Shown here: piece by piece, positions 1 to 6,452 of the stretch
Position numbering within the stretch: the first letter of the stretch is position 1
Layout: each line of letters starts with the position of its first letter
NCBI GenBank assembly: GCA_002371755.1
Contig: DFGM01000040.1
Span: 12,959 to 21,047, forward strand
From: Verrucomicrobia bacterium UBA3750
Lineage (GTDB): Bacteria; Verrucomicrobiota; Kiritimatiellia; RFP12; UBA1067
Length of the DNA stretch: 8,089 nucleotides
Direction: 5' to 3'
Position numbers and translations under genes: made by a program
Notes under the pieces: model-generated
Seen by the model: only the letters and a program-made list of their open reading frames with translations
What the model was told of the DNA's origin: nothing
The model's database searches: none

Positions 1-8
1 GTGCGAGA

Positions 9-86
9 CCCCTCGCCGCCGCGTGTTCACGTTGATAAGCTACGGCGGGCAGGGGTCTGCCCGCCCTACCCCCTCGCCGCCGCGTG
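9..86. repeat. 17-nt direct repeat pair
   Basis: The 17-mer CCCCTCGCCGCCGCGTG occurs exactly at 9-25 and again at 70-86, 61 nt apart. The stretch between the copies contains the palindrome at 44-65. The layout suggests a tandemly duplicated or composite intergenic element. No protein-coding signal is visible in 1-116, and the sequence is strongly GC-biased. Confidence 0.75.
44..70. repeat. GC-rich intergenic palindrome, left copy
   Basis: GGCGGGCA (44-51) and TGCCCGCC (58-65) form a perfect 8-bp stem around the 6-nt loop GGGGTC. Positions 54-70 are the exact reverse complement of 8073-8089 at the other end of the window, so this is one member of an element with at least two copies. It lies downstream of the tRNA in the direction of the minus-strand operon. 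No T-run follows the stem on either strand, so it is not a standard intrinsic terminator. A role in 3' end stability, or simply a dispersed REP-like element, is possible. Confidence 0.75.
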
Positions 87-108
87 ACCGCACCGATATG
101 CCGCGGCG
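78..108. repeat. Hairpin downstream of the tRNA
   Basis: CGCCGCG (78-84) pairs perfectly with CGCGGCG (102-108) around a 17-nt loop. The left arm lies inside the second copy of the 17-nt direct repeat. Read on the minus strand, it begins about 9 nt past the 3' end of the tRNA. It could mark the end of the minus-strand transcript or assist tRNA 3' processing, but it lacks a T-tract. Its functional meaning is uncertain. Confidence 0.45.
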
Positions 109-116
109 GGGAAGGA

Positions 117-200
117 TGGTGCGCCCGGAGGGACTCGAACCCTCACACCTCGCGGCACTGGAACCTAAATCCAGCGTGTCTGCCATTTCACCACGGGCGC
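117..200 (-). tRNA. tRNA-Leu (anticodon UAG)
   Basis: Read on the minus strand, this folds as an 84-nt class II tRNA. The 7-bp acceptor stem pairs GCGCCCG (194-200) with CGGGCGC (121-127), followed by the discriminator A and an encoded CCA (117-119). The anticodon stem is CTGGA/TCCAG around the loop TTTAGGT, giving anticodon TAG at 165-167, which reads CUN leucine codons. The variable arm is long (GCC-GCGA-GGT), as expected for leucine, and the T-loop contains GGTTCGAGTCC. The 5' end lies 12 nt after the dnaJ stop with no visible terminator between them, so it is probably co-transcribed with the chaperone genes and released by processing. Confidence 0.95.
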
Positions 201-212
201 GGGAAAGCGTTG

Positions 213-1400
213 TCACTTTACCTTGGAGAGTTTTTCCTTGTGCGACAAAAAGATCTGCGTTTTGTTTTTGAGGCGAGCCTGCTCCGGGAAGTTGGCCTCT
301 CCAAGCGCCTTTGCGAGGGCTTCCGCTGCCGTTCGCTGTTTCTTGTTGAGCTCCACGGGCACCTCTATATATATACGCGCGTCGAGATCGCCTGTCATAT
401 CGCCGCGGATGGAGGTCACACCCTTGCCGCGCAGACGGAAGGTCTTGCCATCCGGAGTGCCGGGCGGAAGCTTCAGCGTGGCCGTGCCATCCGGCGTCGG
501 AACGTCCACAGAGCCGCCAAGAGCGGCAAGGATGGGCGAAACCGGGATTTCGACGCCGAGATTCAGTCCGTCGCGCACGAAGATATCGCTGTCACGGACG
601 GAAATGAGCACATAGAGGTCGCCGTTTTCACCGCCTCTTATGCCGCCGCCGCCCTTGCCCTGGAGGCGCAGGCGCGAGCCTGTATCCACGCCTTTGGGAA
701 TTCGGAGAGAAATCGTCTGCGGTTTGGTGGTCTGGCCCGTGCCGCGGCACTTGCGGCAAGGCTTGTCGATAATCGAACCTTCGCCGTGGCAGTGGGGGCA
801 GGTCTGGCGCACCTGAAGCCAGCCGCCGTTGCCGATGACGAAGCCGTTGCCGTTGCAGGTCGGGCATTTGTTGCGCTTCGCGCCCTGCGCCATTCCCGAG
901 CCGTGGCATTCGTCGCATTGCGCAGGAAGCGTGAGGTCGATGGTGCGCTCCGAACCGAACAGGGCCTCGTCAAAGTCGATTTCGAGGCGGAAAGTCATGT
1001 CATCGCCGCGTTGCGGAGCGTTGGGATCGGGCCTCTGCTGACGCTGACGGCCGCCGAAGAAGCTGGAAAAGCCGCCGCCCATGCCGCCCAGGAAGCTTGA
1101 AAGAATCTCGTTGAGATCCACATCTTCGAAGTGCGAGAAGTCTCGCCTGAAATCGAAGCCGCCGGGGCCGAAGTTCACGCCCTGATGCCCGAATTGGTCG
1201 TATTTCTGGCGCTTTTCCGGGTTGGAGAGCACCTCATACGCCTCGGAAACCTCGGTGAACTTTTCCTTCGCCTCGGGGTTATCCGGGTTGCGGTCGGGAT
1301 GGTATTTCATGGCGAGCTTGCGATATGCCGACTTGATCTGGTCGGCAGTCGCATCCTTCGCTACGCCAAGGACTTCGTAATAATCGCGTTTTTCAGCCAT
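213..1400 (-). CDS. dnaJ: Chaperone protein DnaJ (class I Hsp40)
   Basis: A 395-residue complete class I DnaJ, close to the usual family length. This cytoplasmic co-chaperone binds unfolded clients and stimulates the DnaK ATPase. The J domain spans residues 1-75 with HPD at 34-36, followed by a Gly/Phe-rich linker (about 76-131). Four zinc-binding CxxCxGxG repeats lie at 162-169, 179-186, 201-208 and 215-222, followed by the C-terminal client-binding beta domains (about 225-350). All eight zinc cysteines are present. The start codon (1398-1400) lies inside the end of grpE, an 8-nt overlap that suggests translational coupling; only a weak GGTAA ribosome site precedes it. The tRNA-Leu gene follows after 12 nt. 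The family assignment is secure. Confidence 0.98.
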   Translation of the reverse strand: MAEKRDYYEVLGVAKDATADQIKSAYRKLAMKYHPDRNPDNPEAKEKFTEVSEAYEVLSNPEKRQKYDQFGHQGVNFGPGGFDFRRDFSHFEDVDLNEILSSFLGGMGGGFSSFFGGRQRQQRPDPNAPQRGDDMTFRLEIDFDEALFGSERTIDLTLPAQCDECHGSGMAQGAKRNKCPTCNGNGFVIGNGGWLQVRQTCPHCHGEGSIIDKPCRKCRGTGQTTKPQTISLRIPKGVDTGSRLRLQGKGGGGIRGGENGDLYVLISVRDSDIFVRDGLNLGVEIPVSPILAALGGSVDVPTPDGTATLKLPPGTPDGKTFRLRGKGVTSIRGDMTGDLDARIYIEVPVELNKKQRTAAEALAKALGEANFPEQARLKNKTQIFLSHKEKLSKVK

Positions 1401-1995
1401 TTGCTTTACCGGAACTTACAACCACCTGGGCCGCGCGGAGGGTCTTGCCCCTGAGCATCCAGCCCTTTTTAACTTCATTGGAAACGATGCCCTCGTCGAA
1501 GTTGGCGTCCGGCAAAGTGGCAATCGCTTCCATCTTGTCTGTATCTAGGGGCTTGCCGACGGAATCGAACGGCTCCGCGCCATGCTCCTTGAGTGCGGCG
1601 AGAAGCGCGTCGTAGACAAGCTGCACGCCTTTGACGAACGGGTCTTCCGCCGACGGCGCCTTGGCAAGGGCCAAGGCAAGATTATCCACGCTCGGCAGAA
1701 TGTCGCCCAAAATGTCGGACTCGGCGAAACGATACGTATCTTCGCGATCGCGCTGTGTGCGCTTCTTGAAGTTGTCGAAGTCTGCCATGAGACGGGCGTA
1801 CATATCCTTCCAGTCCGGGGCTTTGGGAGGTTCTTCCGGAGTCTCCGGGGCGTCAGGCTTCTCTGCGCCTTCCGCCGCTTCCGCCGCCTCGGGCTCTTCC
1901 GCCGTCTCCGGCGTGTCTGCCGCCTCCGCCGTCTCGGGCTTATCTTCGGGCTCTATCTTTCCTTCTTCCATCTTACTCTTCTTAAAAGGCCACAT
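1393..1995 (-). CDS. grpE: GrpE, DnaK nucleotide exchange factor
   Basis: A 200-residue GrpE homologue, the cytoplasmic factor that releases ADP from DnaK and works with the adjacent DnaJ. Residues 1-60 are a low-complexity acidic tail rich in Glu, Ala and Pro. From about 61 a helical segment begins (WKDMYARLMADFDNFKKRTQ), typical of the dimerising GrpE coiled coil. It is followed by the helical bundle (about 91-135) and the C-terminal beta domain with the family signature (FDEGIVSNEVKKGWMLRGKTLRAA region, 166-189). The start at 1993-1995 is only 6 nt beyond the argG stop and has no strong ribosome site, so it likely depends on translation of argG. Methionine 9 is a possible alternative start but is no better supported. 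The 3' end overlaps dnaJ by 8 nt. Confidence 0.96.
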   Translation of the reverse strand: MWPFKKSKMEEGKIEPEDKPETAEAADTPETAEEPEAAEAAEGAEKPDAPETPEEPPKAPDWKDMYARLMADFDNFKKRTQRDREDTYRFAESDILGDILPSVDNLALALAKAPSAEDPFVKGVQLVYDALLAALKEHGAEPFDSVGKPLDTDKMEAIATLPDANFDEGIVSNEVKKGWMLRGKTLRAAQVVVSSGKANG

Positions 1996-2001
1996 GAAGT
2001 A

Positions 2002-3237
2002 TTACTTTGCCACAATCTGACCAGACTTCGCCAGCATCTTCGCCTCCACGGACTGGATTTCGGCAAAGCCCTGCGAAGAATGCGGATTGAGCCCGTTCGA
2101 CGCTTCCATGGAGCTGTCGGCCTCGTTGTAGATGGTGGCCTTGAGTCCGGTAAGGCTTTCGAAGAAGATGTTGCCCTTGTAGAGGCCGAGCGTCACCTCC
2201 GCAGTGGCCTTATCCGCCCAAACCTGGATGGCGGCGCGCGCGGCACGTGTCGCGGGGTCGAACCAGCGTCCATCGTAAATCTGGTCTGCCACGAACTTCG
2301 AAAGTTGCTGGAAGAGGAGCGTGGAGCGGCGATCCATGATGCCCTCGTAGATATACTTGAGGCCCCAGGAAAGGACTTCCATTCCGGGTGCTTCATAGAC
2401 GCCGCGGCTCTTCGTGCCGATAATGCGGTTTTCGAGGGCGTGCTTCATGCCGATGCCGTTCCTGCCGCCAATCTTGTTTACTTCGAGCATGACTTCGAGG
2501 GGCGACATCTTCTTGCCGTTCACGGCCACGCAACGACCCTTCTCGAACTTGAGGACAATCTTCTCGAGTTTTGCGGGTGCCTTTTCTGGCCACACGCCCA
2601 TGGTGGGCTTGACGATACGCATCGACGTTTCCATCGACTCGAGCTCCTCGGCCTCATGGGAAAGGCCGGCCAGGTTGCCGTCGGTGGAATACTTCTTCTT
2701 CGTGCCCACAAATGCGACAATGCCGCGCTTGGCGAGGAACTCCACCATCTGGGTGCGGCCGGGGAACTTCTTGAGAAGCTCGGAATCGCGCCACGGCGCA
2801 TAGACGCCGAACTTGGGGTCGAGGACGTTCGTGTAGCGCTCGAAACGCATCTGGTCGTTGCCGCGGCCAGTCGCGCCATGGACGAGCGCCACGCACCCGG
2901 CCTTCTTCATCGCCGGAAGAAGCGCCTGCACCGTGACCGCACGTGCGATACCCGTCGAATTCCAGTAGCCGCCATCGTACATCGCCTGGCATTTCACCGT
3001 CTCGAAGCAAATATCCGCCATGGGCCCGGTGACGTCGACGATGGTTGTTTCCACCCCCGTGGGCGCCATCTTCTTCTTGATGTCGTTGATATCCTTTTCG
3101 TCCGGCTGGCCGACATTGGCCGAAAACGCCTTCACTTTCACGCCGGCATCCTGCAGGACGCAGCAAATCGTCTTTGAATCCAATCCGCCGCTCACGCATA
3201 CGCCGACGGTTTTGCCTTTGAGATCTTCAAGTTTCAT
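2002..3237 (-). CDS. argG: Argininosuccinate synthase
   Basis: A 411-residue enzyme that joins citrulline and aspartate, using ATP, to make argininosuccinate in arginine biosynthesis. The N-terminal PP-loop ATP-binding motif is SGGLDS (16-21); most family members have SGGLDT. Other family motifs visible are the SANVGQPDEKD region, NSTGIARAV (from 93), GATGRGNDQMRFE (121-133), APWRD (147-151) and YSTDGNL (183-189). I chose ATG 3237 rather than the in-frame ATG at 3270 because it has AAAGG (3245-3249) 7 nt upstream and because 3270 would lie only about 5 nt from the predicted transcription start. It is the first gene of the unit with grpE and dnaJ, an unexpected partner for co-chaperones. Confidence 0.95.
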   Translation of the reverse strand: MKLEDLKGKTVGVCVSGGLDSKTICCVLQDAGVKVKAFSANVGQPDEKDINDIKKKMAPTGVETTIVDVTGPMADICFETVKCQAMYDGGYWNSTGIARAVTVQALLPAMKKAGCVALVHGATGRGNDQMRFERYTNVLDPKFGVYAPWRDSELLKKFPGRTQMVEFLAKRGIVAFVGTKKKYSTDGNLAGLSHEAEELESMETSMRIVKPTMGVWPEKAPAKLEKIVLKFEKGRCVAVNGKKMSPLEVMLEVNKIGGRNGIGMKHALENRIIGTKSRGVYEAPGMEVLSWGLKYIYEGIMDRRSTLLFQQLSKFVADQIYDGRWFDPATRAARAAIQVWADKATAEVTLGLYKGNIFFESLTGLKATIYNEADSSMEASNGLNPHSSQGFAEIQSVEAKMLAKSGQIVAK

Positions 3238-3244
3238 GTTTTCG

Positions 3245-3249
3245 CCTTT
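3245..3249 (-). promoter_or_regulatory. argG ribosome binding site
   Basis: AAAGG on the minus strand, 7 nt before ATG 3237. It decides the argG start in favour of the protein beginning MKLEDLKGK over the longer frame beginning at 3270, which has no comparable upstream site. Confidence 0.6.
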
Positions 3250-3281
3250 CTTCGTGCAGATTACTGCCAAAACAGCCGCTT

Positions 3282-3310
3282 ATTATATCATATCCGCGCT
3301 CATTAGTCCA
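3282..3310 (-). promoter_or_regulatory. Promoter of argG-grpE-dnaJ
   Basis: On the minus strand a perfect -10 box TATAAT (3282-3287) is preceded by TGA, giving an extended -10. A -35-like TGGACT (3305-3310, four of six matches to TTGACA) lies 17 nt upstream. The predicted start of transcription is near 3275, giving a leader of about 38 nt to the argG ATG. I see no CIRCE operator or other heat-shock operator at this promoter. It is a sequence-based prediction. Confidence 0.7.
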
Positions 3311-3374
3311 GTGCGGCAAAAGGTGTCGAATCTAGCCGGATTTAGGCGAGTGCAGTAGCCCTGAAAAAAACTGA

Positions 3375-3405
3375 ATTTTCCCCCTTGTGGGGGAGCGCGG
3401 AAAAT
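3375..3405. promoter_or_regulatory. Inverted repeat over the rightward promoter
   Basis: ATTTTCC (3375-3381) and GGAAAAT (3399-3405) are perfect 7-nt arms 17 nt apart. Inside them CCCCC (3380-3384) faces GGGGG (3389-3393) across TTGT. The structure covers the -35 region and abuts the -10 box of the plus-strand promoter. It may be an operator for an unknown regulator. It is not followed by a T-run on either strand, so a terminator role is unlikely. Confidence 0.4.
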
Positions 3406-3413
3406 GATACAAT
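3385..3413 (+). promoter_or_regulatory. Promoter of the three-gene exported-protein unit
   Basis: The -10 box TACAAT (3408-3413) is preceded by TGA (3405-3407), an extended -10 element like that of the divergent argG promoter. The -35 candidate TTGTGG (3385-3390) matches only three of six positions, at 17-nt spacing. Transcription would start near 3420, leaving a 5' UTR of about 48 nt before the ATG at 3468. The next two genes have no obvious promoter of their own. Confidence 0.6.
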
Positions 3414-3431
3414 ATTAGCGTCGTAAAATGC

Positions 3432-3440
3432 TTAGCACTC
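3432..3440 (+). promoter_or_regulatory. Half CIRCE-like site
   Basis: TTAGCACTC is an exact copy of the left arm of the CIRCE operator (TTAGCACTC-N9-GAGTGCTAA), the binding site of the HrcA heat-shock repressor. The right arm is absent at the expected position (3450-3458 reads AAAAGAACA). It lies about 12 nt after the predicted start of the plus-strand transcript, where CIRCE usually sits. It may be chance, a degenerate site or the recognition site of another factor. Confidence 0.3.
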
Positions 3441-3467
3441 GTTTTTGATAAAAGAACAGGAGCAGAA

Positions 3468-6419
3468 ATGAAAAAACTACTGATGATTCTGGCCGCTTGT
3501 GCGACAGCGATGGTCGCACCTGCAGCTGTCAAGACGCAAGTAGACTTCGAGAGCGAAAATCTCGGAGGCTTTACTGGAAACGGCTACGAGATTAAAGAAT
3601 ACCCTAACGACCCTAACGCGGACACGCCCGACCAGACCTATCCGTTCAGCGGCAACAACACGCAGTATTGCGCCGTCGATGCGGATTCGGAGTATACGCT
3701 CAAAGGCCCCGCGGGATCTGGCGCGACATGCTTCGATATGTATGTCCAGTTCCCCGTGGGCGCAACCACACCCGAGATGGACTCTCTCGGCGACGATGCC
3801 AAAGTCGCGGTATATCTCGACTATGACGAAAACAACAAGGTGTGTGTTGTCAGCGGCAATGGGTCAGGCGGCACCACCATTACGAAAATCGAAACGACCG
3901 TCGTTGCCGTCGCCCCGGGCGAATGGGTCCGCCTCACGATAGCAAAGGTTGTCGGCGGCTATAAGGTCTATATTAATGGAGTAGACGTCAAAAGCAGTGC
4001 GCCCTTTACCGCTATCTCCTCCGATACAGCCCCCACCAAAGTCGATTTCGCCGGCTGCGGCAACCTTGATAACTATGTCGCCCGCACGACCGATCCGTTC
4101 GTGACGCCTGCTGACTGGGTTGCATGTGAGACCGGCGCAACTGATCCTGAGCAGTATTACACCGACTACACCGCTGCTCTCACCTACGCGCTCAATGGCG
4201 CTTCGCTCACATTCAACGGGGGAATGGACGGCACGCCTGACCATCCCTACGAGATTACGTGCCTTGCCGACCTCAAGGCATTCCAGACGGCAGTCGCAGG
4301 CAAGAAAGGCCTCGACAAGTGCTACAAGCTGACTGCGGATATCGCGCTTGACGCCGCCTGGCCGGGCATTGGTATCCAGAACGGCAAGGATTTGGTTAGC
4401 TATGAAGTTGGAACAGGGAATGATAAGATTACACAGACCGAGGCAGATAAGCGCGATGCAGATTGGGATGCCGGTGCGTTCTGTGGCACATTCGACGGTC
4501 AGAACCACACCATCTCCAACTTCCAGATGGTAGACGGGCTTGACTACTGCGGTTTCTTCAACTCTGTCGATGGGGCTACAATCAAGAATCTCAAGATTTC
4601 TTATAAGGACGGCTCATTCGCCAAGGACATGGCTGCCGCGAAGAAAGTTTGCGGCGCGACCTTCGTTGGTGTCGCGAACGCATCGACCCTCCAGAATCTG
4701 ACCTCTCTCGCAGGCACGGTTTCCTGCACGAAGGGATTCGGCGGCATCGTCGGCTATCTTATGGCCGGTTCTACGGTTGATAGCTGCACGAACAATGTCA
4801 ACCTTACTTCGACCGCTACCAACAAGTGCGGTGGTGTTGCGATGATTACGCAGAAAGGTACTGGCACAGCTACCATCCGCAACTGCCAGAACAACGGCAC
4901 GGTCGCTGGTTCTGAGCAGATTGGTTCGCTCGTCGGCTATGTATCTGTTGATACGACAATAGCGAACTGCGACTCTACGGTCGCATACAAGTTGTTGCAC
5001 CATAATAGCGGCGCGCTCACGGTATCCGGCATCACGGCCAATGCGTCGGTTGCGTCCTATACAGGTGTTAATACGCCCGGCCTCAACTTCGCAACTGTCG
5101 ATGGCACCGTCGCCACCTTCGTGGCTGACGATGCGGTGGCTGCCGGCGCCACGCAGTACAAGGTAATGAATGCAAATGCTACATATGCGTTCGCTTCTGC
5201 CGGTTCGCTCGCTCTTAACGAAGCGATTACCAATGCAACCGTCACTATTGCGTCCGCGCAATCTTCTTCATTTGCCCTCAGTTCGTCCACGAGCGATTCG
5301 GTCACCACCTACATTGCTGCTGCGGCAACGACGGTTGACATGGGCGAAGACATCCCGGATATCAAGATACCGGATACTTGGATTGCGACGAATATTAAGG
5401 AAGGCGCTACTGCCGAGGAAATTCGTGAGGCGCTCAACGAAGAAGAGACGAATGGCCTCACGAAGTGGGAAAATTACGTGCTTGGACAGGATTCTTCGAC
5501 TCCGGTCAAGGTCAATGTCGAGCAGAGTGCTACTTTGATGATGCCTGTCGGAAGCACTCTCAAGCCGCAGACCGCCGATATCGGCTGCACGGTGAAGTAC
5601 TCGCTTGCCAAGGTCAACGCGAGTGGCACAGTCGTTGATTCCGGCACACAGCAGGATGCGACCGATTTCTCGATCGACCTCTCGGAGATTACGTCGAGCG
5701 CGTTCTTCCGCGTGACGGCTTCGGTCAGCGGCACGGGCGGTTCAGATAAGGTAATAGCTTCGGATAATGTCATCGGCGTGCTTGTGGTGAATGATGCGCC
5801 TGCGACCACGCTTATAGGCGTGCCGTTTGCGTCGCTCGGCGATGATGGCAGCATCTCCATTTCCGACCTCGTCCGCACCGCCAACCTCTCGGATGGCGAT
5901 ACGATATCGGCTTATGATTCGAGTTCCCACAAGTTCCGCACTTGGGCGTTCAATAAAACCACTGGCGTTTGGTCGCCTGCCGGGGTAGGCGGGGCTGACC
6001 CCGCAGAGGCGGATACGATCAAGATTGGCCGCGGCAAGGGCGTCTGGCTGACGCGCCAGCATCCGGAAACGCCGATCTACCTCGTTGGCGAGTTGGCGAC
6101 TGACGCTGTCTCGTCCACGCTTGAGGCTGGCAGTGAAAGCGGAAAGACCTGGAATATCGTCGCGCCGCCTTCCGCGGAGGCTTTCGACCTCAACAATGCC
6201 AAGCTTGTGTCGACGGCCAGTGCAGACGACCAGATTATCGTTCCCACCAAGGGTGCTCCCAAGAACTTCACTCTCAAGAACGGCAAATGGGGCTATGAGA
6301 AGAAGGAGCTTGGCGATGACGGGCTATACCATTCAGTCCGCACGGAGGAGGCCACAGTGCCGGCAGGCAGAGGCTTCTGGTATATCAATTCGACAAACAA
6401 GACGTCCATTGGGCTCTGA
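3468..6419 (+). CDS. Large exported surface protein with LamG-like and GLUG-like regions
   Basis: A 983-residue predicted exported protein. A signal peptide (MKKLLMILAACATAMVAPAA) precedes a region resembling a LamG/concanavalin-type beta sandwich (about 22-210). Residues 250-505 have the layout of GLUG-type beta-helix proteins: PYEITCLADLKAFQ (260-273), KLTADIALDAAWPGIG, FDGQNHTISNF (342-352), FFNSVDGATIKNLKI (363-377), then GGIVGYL (425), CGGVAMI (454) and GSLVGYV (486), each followed by an I/V-x-x-C strand. After a Ser/Ala/Thr-rich linker, a helical segment (TAEEIREAL to LTKWENYVLG, 648-673) leads to two related C-terminal modules (about 781-875 and 891-981). There is no PEP-CTERM tail, membrane anchor or autotransporter barrel. 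The ribosome site AGGAG (3458-3462) is 5 nt before the ATG. Binding or structural function is inferred from fold type only; no catalytic motif was recognised. Confidence 0.9.
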   Translation: MKKLLMILAACATAMVAPAAVKTQVDFESENLGGFTGNGYEIKEYPNDPNADTPDQTYPFSGNNTQYCAVDADSEYTLKGPAGSGATCFDMYVQFPVGATTPEMDSLGDDAKVAVYLDYDENNKVCVVSGNGSGGTTITKIETTVVAVAPGEWVRLTIAKVVGGYKVYINGVDVKSSAPFTAISSDTAPTKVDFAGCGNLDNYVARTTDPFVTPADWVACETGATDPEQYYTDYTAALTYALNGASLTFNGGMDGTPDHPYEITCLADLKAFQTAVAGKKGLDKCYKLTADIALDAAWPGIGIQNGKDLVSYEVGTGNDKITQTEADKRDADWDAGAFCGTFDGQNHTISNFQMVDGLDYCGFFNSVDGATIKNLKISYKDGSFAKDMAAAKKVCGATFVGVANASTLQNLTSLAGTVSCTKGFGGIVGYLMAGSTVDSCTNNVNLTSTATNKCGGVAMITQKGTGTATIRNCQNNGTVAGSEQIGSLVGYVSVDTTIANCDSTVAYKLLHHNSGALTVSGITANASVASYTGVNTPGLNFATVDGTVATFVADDAVAAGATQYKVMNANATYAFASAGSLALNEAITNATVTIASAQSSSFALSSSTSDSVTTYIAAAATTVDMGEDIPDIKIPDTWIATNIKEGATAEEIREALNEEETNGLTKWENYVLGQDSSTPVKVNVEQSATLMMPVGSTLKPQTADIGCTVKYSLAKVNASGTVVDSGTQQDATDFSIDLSEITSSAFFRVTASVSGTGGSDKVIASDNVIGVLVVNDAPATTLIGVPFASLGDDGSISISDLVRTANLSDGDTISAYDSSSHKFRTWAFNKTTGVWSPAGVGGADPAEADTIKIGRGKGVWLTRQHPETPIYLVGELATDAVSSTLEAGSESGKTWNIVAPPSAEAFDLNNAKLVSTASADDQIIVPTKGAPKNFTLKNGKWGYEKKELGDDGLYHSVRTEEATVPAGRGFWYINSTNKTSIGL
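5982..6004 (+). repeat. Palindrome inside the surface-protein gene
   Basis: GCGGGG (5989-5994) and CCCCGC (5999-6004) form a perfect 6-bp stem around CTGA. Together with the upstream GGGGTAGG it closely resembles the intergenic palindrome read on the minus strand at 70-44, differing by two single-base indels and one or two substitutions. It encodes residues 839-846 (GVGGADPA) in a loop of the first C-terminal module and keeps the frame. Confidence 0.45.
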
Positions 6420-6452
6420 TTGCGGGAACTCTAAAACAAAGGCTAGACAATT

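Noticed and set aside
44..65. Intrinsic terminator of the dnaJ-tRNA unit
   Set aside because: The stem is good, but no T-run follows on the minus strand. Listed as a repeat instead.
366..380. TATATATATA run as an AT-rich promoter or origin box
   Set aside because: It is in the dnaJ coding frame and encodes RIYIE in the C-terminal domain. No -35 or downstream gene fits.
84..1100. Plus-strand open frame (338 codons) across the tRNA and dnaJ
   Set aside because: It runs through the tRNA gene and antisense to dnaJ, whose zinc-finger and J-domain motifs prove the minus frame. The composition is Ala/Arg-rich shadow sequence.
1816..1950. Imperfect GCCGCC/TCTCCG-type repeats in grpE
   Set aside because: They encode the Glu/Ala/Pro-rich N-terminal tail common in GrpE proteins. 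Low-complexity codons explain the repetition.
1582..3177. Long plus-strand open frame (531 codons) opposite argG and grpE
   Set aside because: It is antisense to two genes with unmistakable family motifs. Its translation is Arg/Leu/His-rich with no recognisable domain, as expected of a shadow frame in GC-rich DNA.
3238..3270. Longer argG start at 3270 adding 11 residues
   Set aside because: The ATG lies about 5 nt from the predicted transcription start and has no ribosome site, while ATG 3237 has AAAGG at 7-nt spacing.
3864..4508. Minus-strand open frame (214 codons) inside the surface-protein gene
   Set aside because: It is antisense to a gene with a clear signal peptide and domain order. 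No ribosome site or domain supports it.
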